From RGIG7213 sp045636245 (GTDB lineage: Bacteria > Bacillota > Clostridia > Oscillospirales > CAG-272), in NCBI GenBank assembly GCA_045636245.1, contig JAZTXA010000004.1:1-7619 (forward strand): a stretch of DNA of 7,619 nucleotides, in the 5' to 3' direction. The notes below the pieces were generated by a model. The model saw only the letters and a list, made by a program, of their open reading frames with translations. It was not told the DNA's origin and made no database searches. Shown here piece after piece: positions 1-6,722 of the stretch (positions within the stretch are counted from its first letter, which is position 1; each line of letters begins with the position of its first letter). A program made the position numbers and the translations under genes.

Positions 1-376
1 GGCTGAACGAATGGGCACCGAGAGTATCATAGAAATACTCTATGTATGTAACATTGCCGTTATCTACTATCGTTTCGGCTGTTATTGTACTGCCGTTTAA
101 GTAGTACTTATGAACAACTCCGTTTACCGTTTTTTCGTAACGGATTCCGTCGGAATTGTATTTATAAGTTACGTTTGATGTACCCTTTGCTGCACTTGCA
201 AGCTGTCTGCCGTTTTGCCACGTAAAGGTGTAATTTTCACCGTTGTAATACGTAAGGTTGATGCCTACACCGGTGTAGCAAAGTGCGGTTATCTGATTTG
301 CAGATTTCTTTTCGCCTGCAGCATTCGTAAAGAATTTGCAATCAAAATTAAGTATGTAACAGCAGATCTTACAACA
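1..376 (-). pseudogene. RHS/YD-repeat protein fragment, no start codon, runs off left edge
   Basis: This minus-strand frame is open for about 125 codons, from just after an in-frame TAA at 377-379 to the window edge. Its translation contains hallmark RHS/YD-repeat segments: LTYYNGENYTFTWQNGRQL, then YKYNSDGIRYEKTVNGVVHK, YYLNGSTITAE and finally IEYFYDTLG. In the family these tandem repeats form a beta-stranded shell, usually in very large secreted or surface polymorphic-toxin proteins of about 1500 residues or more. No ATG, GTG or TTG is in frame between the upstream stop and the clear repeat region, so the N-terminal bulk of a normal RHS protein is absent. The piece is best read as a 5'-truncated or displaced RHS remnant or cassette, although its 3' end lies outside the window and may be intact. 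The wording of the repeats (GRQL, YNSDGIR, KTVNGV) resembles clostridial RHS proteins. Family assignment is confident; pseudogene status is inferred. Confidence 0.75.
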
Positions 377-378
377 TT

Positions 379-407
379 ATTGTAACATAATTTTACAGTC
401 CTGTCAA
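379..407 (-). promoter_or_regulatory. Predicted sigma70-type promoter facing the RHS fragment
   Basis: On the minus strand a perfect -35 box TTGACA (402-407) is followed after exactly 17 nt by TACAAT (379-384), one mismatch from the -10 consensus. The predicted start site is near 372. The -10 box overlaps a dyad, TTACAA-N5-TTGTAA (369-385), which could be an operator or could be chance. The downstream frame has no start codon, so what this promoter expresses is unclear. The match is seen in sequence; activity is inferred. Confidence 0.5.
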
Positions 408-461
408 GAACGGCGCAGTCATAGCCTATATAGATTTCGGTTATGCCGCATACGATTTAAC

Positions 462-512
462 ACAAAAACATACTCCTCACAGACGGCGGTACCGTTTATG
501 AGGAGTTTTTGT
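462..512. terminator. Bidirectional Rho-independent terminator ending the ATPase operon
   Basis: An 8-bp perfect stem, ACTCCTCA (472-479) with TGAGGAGT (499-506), encloses a smaller 4-bp inner stem (ACGG 483-486 with CCGT 492-495). It is flanked by an A-tract on one side (464-468) and a T-tract on the other (506-510), so a U-run follows the hairpin on both strands. ACAAAAAC (462-469) and GTTTTTGT (505-512) are also complementary. On the minus strand it lies about 155 nt past the subunit K stop and is the obvious end of the ATPase transcript. It also insulates the RHS fragment and its promoter from operon read-through. Confidence 0.75.
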
Positions 513-549
513 TATAGCAGCCATTTTTTATCAAAAATGGCTGCTATAA
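512..549. repeat. Perfect 17-bp inverted repeat, 4-nt loop
   Basis: The left arm TTATAGCAGCCATTTTT (512-528) is the exact reverse complement of the right arm (533-549), separated by the loop TATC. Neither strand has a T-run immediately after the stem, so it is not a textbook terminator by itself. In the ATPase transcript it precedes the bidirectional terminator, so it may protect the 3' end, assist termination, or be a small dispersed palindromic repeat. The fold is certain; the role is inferred. Confidence 0.8.
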
Positions 550-661
550 AGAATGAGTCCGGTGCATCACCAAACCCATTCAAAATTGATTTAATTTTAT
601 ATTTCGTCTAAACTTGCAAGTCCGCTTTATTATTGCGATAACTTCACTCTATTCAATAAAA
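550..661. other. 3' untranslated spacer after the ATPase operon
   Basis: This AT-rich stretch lies between the subunit K stop codon and the 17-bp hairpin. I see no open frame with a ribosome binding site, no convincing promoter and no repeat beyond a short palindrome (ACTTGCAAGT, about 612-621). It is most likely plain 3' untranslated sequence of the ATPase message. Confidence 0.5.
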
Positions 662-1087
662 TTATCCTAAAGCGACCATACTGAAAACGAGTGCAAACAG
701 CGCAACAGTTTCGCAAAGACCTACAACCGTAATATACTGTGAGAAGCCTTTGCCTGTTTCAGCCAGAGCATCTGCGCCTGCGGCACCTGCCCTTCCCTGC
801 CCAACAGCGGAAAATGCCATTGCAAGTCCCGATGCGATCCCGAGCCCGAGCAAAAATGCAGGATCTGCAGAAGACGCCTTCATCTGCTGCATCAAAAGAA
901 AGCCGTAAATCGTCTGTGTAAGGGGCGCACCGGCAAAAACCGTAAGTATAAACGGTGCTGCTTTATTGCTCATATAACACTTTTTCCAAGCTCCTATCGA
1001 TGCTTGTCCCGCAATACCGATACCGATAGCCGATCCTATTGCGGCAATACCCATAGCCAATGCTGTTCCCAATAATCCGAAATCCAT
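662..1087 (-). CDS. atpK: V-type ATPase subunit K (proteolipid rotor ring)
   Basis: This 141-residue protein forms the membrane rotor ring that carries the translocated ion. It is a four-helix double hairpin with segments at about 3-27, 46-68, 77-98 and 115-139, and glycine-rich repeats in helices 1 and 3 typical of ring packing. The ion-carrying carboxylate is E126 in helix 4 (GLCETVALF). The first hairpin has no equivalent acid, giving one site per four-helix protomer. T57, Q58 and Y61 in helix 2 (PLTQTIYGF), Q97 in helix 3 (AVGQGRAGAAG) and E126 align with T64, Q65, Y68, Q110 and E139 of Enterococcus hirae NtpK, the Na+-binding set. The ATG is preceded by AAAGGAGA (1094-1101) at good spacing, and the gene starts 23 nt after subunit I. 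It is the last gene of the operon. Family is certain; Na+ specificity is inferred from alignment by eye. Confidence 0.96.
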   Translation of the reverse strand: MDFGLLGTALAMGIAAIGSAIGIGIAGQASIGAWKKCYMSNKAAPFILTVFAGAPLTQTIYGFLLMQQMKASSADPAFLLGLGIASGLAMAFSAVGQGRAGAAGADALAETGKGFSQYITVVGLCETVALFALVFSMVALG

Positions 1088-1110
1088 AATATTTCTCCTT
1101 TATAATTAGT

Positions 1111-3009
1111 TTATTCTTCAAACGGTTTGAATTTATGTCCACTCCACGACATGCCCAGGTGAGAAGAAAACTCTAGTGTGTTAAGTCTGATTCCGTGAAC
1201 TACCACCGACAGAATATTCAAGACCATATTAAGTCCATGACCAAACACCAACAGGATAATCGCGAATATAATTAACATAAAATTTCCTAAAAACGGACTT
1301 ACCAACTCATTTACAGTTGCGGATATAGCCGCACCCGCGAGTCCGACAGCCCAAAGACGTATATACGAAACGATGTCCGAAAATACATTTACCACGCCAA
1401 GCAGTACCGATACGATATTGGTAAGGCTTGAAACGACGGATTTTAATATACTTCCCTCATAGTTTGCAAAGATAAATCCCATAACAAAACCGATTCCTAT
1501 AAGTGCGATTGCAACCGTACCCACCGGAATACCGCCTAATTTCAATCCAAAGCTGAAAACCTCGGCATTTACAACAAGGTTAAGTACCATATAATACATA
1601 CCTACAAGCTGTAATACCATGCCTATATCGCCAAGAATTTTGAGCGAGCCTTTGTTTCGCACTGCTGCTTTGATATGTGCCGCTGTTAACTGTATGAGCG
1701 CAAAAGTAAAGCACAGTATTTGCAGATTTTGCGCAGTTGTAAGCCCTACTCCTTCGGGAGTCCACGGCAAACCCCAGACTTTATCGGCATATACATTTGA
1801 AATTACAGGTATCGACAAAGACTTAAGCCACTGAGGCAGTTGATCGACAGAAAGGCCAAACCATGTGCACGTAAGCAAACCCCACAGCATTGTAGACACG
1901 CCGAAAAGTCCTACGAGCAGAAACGCGGGTGCAACAGGTTTTTTGGCGATAAGATATCTTAATATAGGAACAGCCGCAATAACAGAAATCAGAAGTCCGT
2001 ATCCGCCGTCTCCGAAAATAATCCCGAAAAATATGAGTATAAATGATAAAAACCAACCTGAAATATCATACTCAAAATATCCGGGGACCGTACCGAAGAA
2101 ATCGGTCAAAGGATATATAAGACTTACAAATCTGTTATTCTTCAGCTTTGTCGGAACATCGTCATCCTCGGTCGGATCATCAGCAATAAGTCCCCAAGAA
2201 TTTTCCTCGGCTGCCTTTTTAAGCATATCAAGATTTTCAGCTTCGATATATCCCTTGAAATAAGATACTGTAAAAGTACTCTTTTCATCACACGATATAT
2301 TTTCCGTGCCCATACCCGTAGAGTACGTTTCAAATTCAACTTCCTTTTGCAGTGTCTTTATTGCCTGCTTCATACTTTCTATGTAGATCGAATATGAAGA
2401 TATTTCTTCGTCTGTTTTCTTGATACTGTCATTCAGCGCGTTAATTTTATCACGCATTTCGTCTGCGGATATTTTCGGCAAAGCCAATTTATAGCTATTC
2501 AGAAACGATGTATCTACTTCGCCTTTTACCAATAGAAACTTTACAGCAGATTTATTTGCATCAAGACGTACCGTCTTTATACCGTCGGGAATGGCGGAAT
2601 ACTCAGCTTTCGGCATCTCGTAAAGCTCGATTTTGATTCCGTTTGAAAGCAGACTGTTTATACTTGCAGGGTCGATATCACCCCAGCTTTTTATACGTTC
2701 AAGCTCCGCATTAAGCGCACTGCGCTCTGCCAGGTATGAATTTTTCTTTTCGGAAAGAGCCATGATCTCGCTTGCAACTGACACGGCATTCGAAACACCT
2801 GCTTCTTTTTTCTCCGCATTTTTATTCTTTCCTACCGCGAAAACGGCGCTTTCAAGTAAAGTTATCTGTTCGCTGAGTTTTCCGAGCTTTTCACCCGAGC
2901 CTTCCGATATCTCTATCTGAACAGTTCCAAGCTTGCGAAGCTTTTTAAGAGCTTCTTCTTTTTTATCCCCCAGAGTTATGAGAGAAATTTTTTTCATAGG
3001 CACGATCAT
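1111..3009 (-). CDS. atpI: V-type ATPase subunit I (membrane stator, a-subunit homologue)
   Basis: This 632-residue protein is the static half of the ion channel and anchors the peripheral stalks. The N-terminal half (about 1-310) is soluble, with charged helices suited to coiled coil around 40-110 and 183-228. The C-terminal half holds roughly seven to eight membrane segments between 319 and 605. The conserved channel-entry motif FFGIIFGDGGYGLL is at 327-340. R551 in SYIRLWAVGLAGA corresponds to the essential arginine of this family (R735 of yeast Vph1), and R607 in HGIRLNTLEF to the second conserved arginine. The start overlaps the subunit D stop (ATGA). GAGGAGG at 3020-3026 lies 10 nt from this ATG and 22 nt from the alternative Met5, so the first ATG is preferred. 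No frameshift or missing key residue is visible; length is usual for bacterial I subunits. Confidence 0.96.
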   Translation of the reverse strand: MIVPMKKISLITLGDKKEEALKKLRKLGTVQIEISEGSGEKLGKLSEQITLLESAVFAVGKNKNAEKKEAGVSNAVSVASEIMALSEKKNSYLAERSALNAELERIKSWGDIDPASINSLLSNGIKIELYEMPKAEYSAIPDGIKTVRLDANKSAVKFLLVKGEVDTSFLNSYKLALPKISADEMRDKINALNDSIKKTDEEISSYSIYIESMKQAIKTLQKEVEFETYSTGMGTENISCDEKSTFTVSYFKGYIEAENLDMLKKAAEENSWGLIADDPTEDDDVPTKLKNNRFVSLIYPLTDFFGTVPGYFEYDISGWFLSFILIFFGIIFGDGGYGLLISVIAAVPILRYLIAKKPVAPAFLLVGLFGVSTMLWGLLTCTWFGLSVDQLPQWLKSLSIPVISNVYADKVWGLPWTPEGVGLTTAQNLQILCFTFALIQLTAAHIKAAVRNKGSLKILGDIGMVLQLVGMYYMVLNLVVNAEVFSFGLKLGGIPVGTVAIALIGIGFVMGFIFANYEGSILKSVVSSLTNIVSVLLGVVNVFSDIVSYIRLWAVGLAGAAISATVNELVSPFLGNFMLIIFAIILLVFGHGLNMVLNILSVVVHGIRLNTLEFSSHLGMSWSGHKFKPFEE

Positions 3010-3638
3010 AACGAATAAACCTCCTCATTGGAAGATCCTGCGTCACGAAGGGCTATTTTCCGTTTTGAAATTTTCGAACGCACTACGGCACTCACCTGCT
3101 GGTCTGCCATATAGATAGATATTTTTTTTATATTTTTTTCTGTTTCGGGTATTTTTACCTTTTCAAACAAGTTAACTCTTTGTGAGGTTGCAAGAAGCTC
3201 CGCCTCCAAAAGTCTAACCTGTTCTTCCAACACTTCGGATTCCAAATCAAGCAATATTGCTTTTTCCATATGATTTGCGGCAATATCAACCCAAAGCGGC
3301 GTACTGTACAGATCATAGTCGCCCCTTGAAAAATCCGCCCCTTCAAACGTGGGAATATCAACTCCTGCAATATTTCCTTTACCTTTGCGTATATTGCTTA
3401 CCGTGATTATCCCTTTGGGGAAAGCATTTTTTTCGCTGAAAACGGCAATCCAATCAAGGAATCCGTTTTCAAGCTCGGCTTTTTCTTTTCTTACCGCATT
3501 TGCTTTATCCTCAACTGCACGGATCTCCGATTGAAGCTGTTGCTTTTTAAGTGTCAGAGTAGGCAAATATCTTCGGTACATTTTAAGTGCATCCTTTTGT
3601 ACCTTTAACTCATTTTTGGTTAATTTGATTTTTGCCAA
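3006..3638 (-). CDS. atpD: V-type ATPase subunit D (central rotor shaft), TTG start
   Basis: This 210-residue subunit forms the coiled-coil axle turning inside the A3B3 head and joins it to the membrane ring. Long charged helices at about 5-65 and 118-185 match the two-helix axle; the shorter middle region (about 70-115) would carry the beta/loop part. The family signature RVNLFEKVKIPETEKNIKKI is at 154-173. Translation starts at TTG: no ATG lies in frame before residue 20, the residues before it (LTKNELKVQKDALK) belong to the conserved N-terminus, and a strong ribosome site sits 8 nt upstream. It starts 14 nt after subunit B and its TGA overlaps the subunit I ATG. No F subunit, the usual shaft partner of D, is encoded beside it. 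The symbol follows V-type naming and is not the F-type beta subunit. Confidence 0.95.
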   Translation of the reverse strand: MAKIKLTKNELKVQKDALKMYRRYLPTLTLKKQQLQSEIRAVEDKANAVRKEKAELENGFLDWIAVFSEKNAFPKGIITVSNIRKGKGNIAGVDIPTFEGADFSRGDYDLYSTPLWVDIAANHMEKAILLDLESEVLEEQVRLLEAELLATSQRVNLFEKVKIPETEKNIKKISIYMADQQVSAVVRSKISKRKIALRDAGSSNEEVYSL

Positions 3639-3646
3639 AATTTAAG

Positions 3647-3654
3647 TCCTCCTT
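3647..3654 (-). promoter_or_regulatory. Strong ribosome binding site fixing the TTG start of subunit D
   Basis: AAGGAGGA, nearly the full anti-16S complement, overlaps the TAA stop of subunit B and lies 8 nt before the TTG at 3638-3636. It supports TTG as the true start, and its strength may offset the weak initiator codon. Confidence 0.8.
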
Positions 3655-4954
3655 ACTTTTTACGCCAAAACTCGTCAGTAAGGTCTGACTTAATTCCGGT
3701 TTCGTCTTTTTCGAAGCAATCGGCTAAGATCTCCCAACCGAGATCAAGCGCTTCTTCAAGTGACAAATTAACCGACAGATCCATAAGCTTATCCTCAAAA
3801 AGCTCACCGTATTTCAAAAGTTTGCCGTCCCAACGGCTCATAGAAAAGCCCATATTTTTCTTTTCAAGGGTTTCTTTATATGAAGAATACATACGTATCA
3901 TCGCATCCATAAGAGCACGGTGGTCTTTTCTTGTTTTGCCGTTTACATTCTGCTTTAGTCTTGAAAGAGATCCGAAGGGTTCAATTCGTCCGCCCTTAAG
4001 ATAATACTGTCCCTCTGTAATATAACCTGTATTATCCGGAACGGGGTGAGTTACGTCGTCACCCGGCATTGTAGTTACCGCAAGCACGGTAACAGAGCCC
4101 GAATCGGCAAAGTCAACCGCCTTTTCGTAACGTGCCGCAAGTTGGGAATACAAATCTCCCGGATAGCCTCGGTTTGAAGGAACCTGCTCTTGAGTAATGG
4201 CGATTTCCTTCATAGCGTCTGCAAAGTTTGTCATGTCTGTCAAAAGCACCAATACGTCTTTATTCTGCAAAGCAAACTGCTCGGCTACCGCCAACACCAT
4301 ATCGGGAATCATCATACATTCAACCGTAGGGTCGGATGCCGTATGAATGAACATGACTGTTTTGCTGAGCGCTCCGCCCTTTGACAACTCCTCCTTAAAA
4401 TAAAGGAAATCATCGTATTTAAGACCCATACCGCCGAGCACTATCACATCAGCCTCCGCCTGCATTGCGATACGTGCAAGAAGCTGGTTATACGGTTCTC
4501 CCGAAATGGAGAATATGGGCAACTTTTGCGATACGACCAATGTATTGAACATATCAATCATCGGGATATTCGTTCTCATCATTCGGTTTGCCAGAATACG
4601 TTTTGTAGGATTTACCGACGGTCCTCCTATTGGCTTCATATTTTCCGTAAGCGCAGGACCCTTGTCTCTCGGCTCACCCGAACCATTGAATATTCTTCCC
4701 AGCAGATCATCGCTGAAAGATACACGCATTTCGTGCCCCAAAAAGCGAATTTCATCGCCCGTAGAAACACCCTGACCGCCCGCAAACACCTGTAATGATA
4801 CAGTATCACCGTCGATCTTATTGACCTGTGCAAGTGATTTACCAAAGCGTGTGTTGATTTGAGCCAACTCGTTGTACCGAACACCGCTCGCTTTGACGGT
4901 AATAACGTTACCGACGATAGATTCTATCCTATTGTAAATTTTATTCATTCTCAT
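3653..4954 (-). CDS. atpB: V-type ATPase subunit B (non-catalytic head subunit)
   Basis: At 433 residues this is the regulatory partner that alternates with A in the A3B3 head. The N-terminal beta barrel covers about 1-75. The P-loop position reads SISGEPYNQ (149-157), lacking the GKT of active sites, as expected for B. LLTDMTNFADAMKEI (237-251) is the Walker-B-equivalent region and EQVPSNRGYPGDLYSQLA (256-273) is the family block. R332 in SLSRL matches the likely arginine finger that reaches into the A active site (R350 of E. hirae NtpB by my alignment). The ATG overlaps the subunit A stop as ATGA, with AAGGA (4961-4965) 6 nt upstream; Met3 is a possible but less well-placed start. Length is slightly below the usual 430-460. 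The symbol follows V-type naming and is not the F-type a subunit. Confidence 0.96.
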   Translation of the reverse strand: MRMNKIYNRIESIVGNVITVKASGVRYNELAQINTRFGKSLAQVNKIDGDTVSLQVFAGGQGVSTGDEIRFLGHEMRVSFSDDLLGRIFNGSGEPRDKGPALTENMKPIGGPSVNPTKRILANRMMRTNIPMIDMFNTLVVSQKLPIFSISGEPYNQLLARIAMQAEADVIVLGGMGLKYDDFLYFKEELSKGGALSKTVMFIHTASDPTVECMMIPDMVLAVAEQFALQNKDVLVLLTDMTNFADAMKEIAITQEQVPSNRGYPGDLYSQLAARYEKAVDFADSGSVTVLAVTTMPGDDVTHPVPDNTGYITEGQYYLKGGRIEPFGSLSRLKQNVNGKTRKDHRALMDAMIRMYSSYKETLEKKNMGFSMSRWDGKLLKYGELFEDKLMDLSVNLSLEEALDLGWEILADCFEKDETGIKSDLTDEFWRKK

Positions 4955-6720
4955 TCACCGTCCTTCAGCAAATGTTCCGCTTCATTTCTTAAGCTACCGT
5001 TTCCTTCACTGTACAATGCGTCAATTTCAGCCTCGGCTTTTTTGAATTCAGCGCTTTCAAATTCCGTGTAATTCCAGTCGATAAATCTTTGACGCATACG
5101 GTTAAAAAACACTCGCGCATCGTCTTTACTGTTTATCGCATACTCACTGCCCAAAACAAAGATTAACTTATCTGTAACATACCTCTGACGCTGTGTGCCG
5201 CAATTAGCCTCTATCAGATCAAATGAGTTTTGCTGCAGATATACCGCATCAAGCATTTCTGATTTCAGATAAATTATATAATCCTCAAGAGTTGTACCTT
5301 CTTCGCCGATAACCTTCATCATGGAGTCAACTTCGCTTCCGTGATGAAGAATGTTCTTACAGAAGTCTGACTTTTTACGCGCTATAACGCTTTCGTATTT
5401 CGACCACGATATCATAGGATCAATGGCAGGATATTTTCTTGCATCCGAGCGTTCACGGGAAAGTCCGTGGAAAGCGCCAACGACCTTTAATGTTGCCTGA
5501 GTAACAGGTTCTTCAAAGTTTCCTCCCGCGGGAGATACCGTTCCGCCAATAGTAACCGATCCTGTGCTGCCATCGGGCAAGCGTACATATCCGGCTCTTT
5601 CATAAAATGCCGCAATATAAGATTCAAGATATGCGGGGAACGCCTCCTCGCCCGGGATCTCCTCAAGACGTCCCGACATTTCACGGAGTGCCTGAGCCCA
5701 ACGTGATGTCGAATCTGCCAAAAGAAGAACGTGAAGCCCCATTTGACGGTAATATTCGGCAAGCGTTACCGATGTATATACCGAAGCCTCACGGGAAGCA
5801 ACAGGCATAGAAGATGTATTACAGATGATAATGGTCCTTTCCATAAGAGAACGGCCTGTTTTGGGGTCGGTAAGCTCAGGAAACTCGGTAAGTGTTTCAA
5901 CGACCTCACCCGCACGTTCACCGCATGCGGCTATTATTACGATATCAACATCTGCATATTTTGAGGTAGTGTGCTGTAAAACGGTTTTACCCGCACCAAA
6001 CGGTCCCGGGGTACAGTATGTTCCGCCCTTTGCCACGGGGAAGAACGAGTCAACAAGGCGAACCTTTGTCTCCATCGTTTCAACCGGCGCCAATCTTTCG
6101 CTGTAGCATCTCACTGCACGCTTGACCGGCCACTTAAAGGACATTGTGACAGGTATATCACGTCCGCGCTCATCCGTTATTACGGCAATTGTATCCTTTA
6201 CGGTATACTCTCCCTTTTTCGCAACGGATTTTACTGTATAGCTTCCAAGCAAATAAAACGGTATAAATATTTTATGTACAAAAGCGCCCTCGGGAACGGT
6301 ACCTATATATTCTCCCGCGCGTACCGTATCTCCCTTTTGGGCAGTAGGTGTAAACTCCCATTTTTTATCGGAATTAAGTCCATCGGCATAATTGCCTCGC
6401 TCCAAAAACCAACCCGCTTTTTGGGCTAAAATAGGAAGCGGATTCTGAAGTCCGTCATATATTTGTCCAAGCAAACCGGGGCCTAATTCCGCAGACAGCA
6501 TTTCACCCGTGAACTCGACAATATCACCGCATTTTATGCCGCCTGTCATTTCATAGACCTGTATTTGAGCAATATTTCCTCTTATACGAATAACCTCGCT
6601 TTTAAGCGCAGTATCATCTATCTTAACGTAACATATTTCATTCATGGAAACATTGCCGTCAAACCTTACAGACAACAAATTTCCGTTAACACTTACGACC
6701 TTTCCTTTATTTTCGCTCAT
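4951..6720 (-). CDS. atpA: V-type ATPase subunit A (catalytic ATP-hydrolysing/synthesising subunit)
   Basis: This 589-residue subunit binds and turns over ATP, driving or being driven by rotation. The N-terminal beta barrel covers about 1-70, followed by the A-specific non-homologous insert at about 110-195 that separates V-type A from F-type beta. Walker A is GPFGAGKT (239-246, K245 and T246). ACGERAGE (265-272) carries the catalytic glutamate E268. Walker B is VLLLADSTSRWAQALRE (331-347, D336), followed by SGRLEEIPGEE (349-359). The block at 415-442 reads GAFHGLSRERSDARKYPAID..., where archaeal and enterococcal A subunits have an FWGLD-type sequence; this variant marks the spirochete/chlamydia-like branch. 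The ATG follows a perfect GGAGG (6728-6732) at 7 nt and lies 2 nt after the DUF2764 stop. All catalytic residues look intact. Confidence 0.97.
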   Translation of the reverse strand: MSENKGKVVSVNGNLLSVRFDGNVSMNEICYVKIDDTALKSEVIRIRGNIAQIQVYEMTGGIKCGDIVEFTGEMLSAELGPGLLGQIYDGLQNPLPILAQKAGWFLERGNYADGLNSDKKWEFTPTAQKGDTVRAGEYIGTVPEGAFVHKIFIPFYLLGSYTVKSVAKKGEYTVKDTIAVITDERGRDIPVTMSFKWPVKRAVRCYSERLAPVETMETKVRLVDSFFPVAKGGTYCTPGPFGAGKTVLQHTTSKYADVDIVIIAACGERAGEVVETLTEFPELTDPKTGRSLMERTIIICNTSSMPVASREASVYTSVTLAEYYRQMGLHVLLLADSTSRWAQALREMSGRLEEIPGEEAFPAYLESYIAAFYERAGYVRLPDGSTGSVTIGGTVSPAGGNFEEPVTQATLKVVGAFHGLSRERSDARKYPAIDPMISWSKYESVIARKKSDFCKNILHHGSEVDSMMKVIGEEGTTLEDYIIYLKSEMLDAVYLQQNSFDLIEANCGTQRQRYVTDKLIFVLGSEYAINSKDDARVFFNRMRQRFIDWNYTEFESAEFKKAEAEIDALYSEGNGSLRNEAEHLLKDGE

Positions 6721-6722
6721 TA

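Noticed and set aside
426..452. Small palindromes CTATATAG and TATGCCGCATA upstream of the predicted promoter
   Set aside because: Dyads this short are expected by chance in such sequence, and they share no repeated motif that would suggest an operator array.
391..501. Short plus-strand open frame (about 36 codons, protein-like segment VIAYIDFGYAAYDLT)
   Set aside because: It has no start codon or ribosome site, overlaps the minus-strand promoter and the terminator stem, and matches no family I know; too short to support even as a remnant.
589..617. Plus-strand TTGATT-N17-TAAACT as a promoter
   Set aside because: Both boxes deviate from consensus, it would read antisense into subunit K, and the region is simply AT-rich.
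1865..2263. Plus-strand open frame of 132 codons inside subunit I
   Set aside because: It lies fully antisense to a well-supported subunit I gene, has no family resemblance I recognise, and is rich in Ser/Pro/Ile as expected from the complement of a membrane-protein gene.
3653..4954. Subunit B as a broken ATPase because its P-loop lacks GKT
   Set aside because: A degenerate P-loop is normal for non-catalytic V-type B subunits; the other family blocks are intact.
5825..6106. Plus-strand open frame of 93 codons opposite the Walker A region of subunit A
   Set aside because: It is a shadow of the strongly conserved catalytic gene and lacks a recognisable motif or supporting context.
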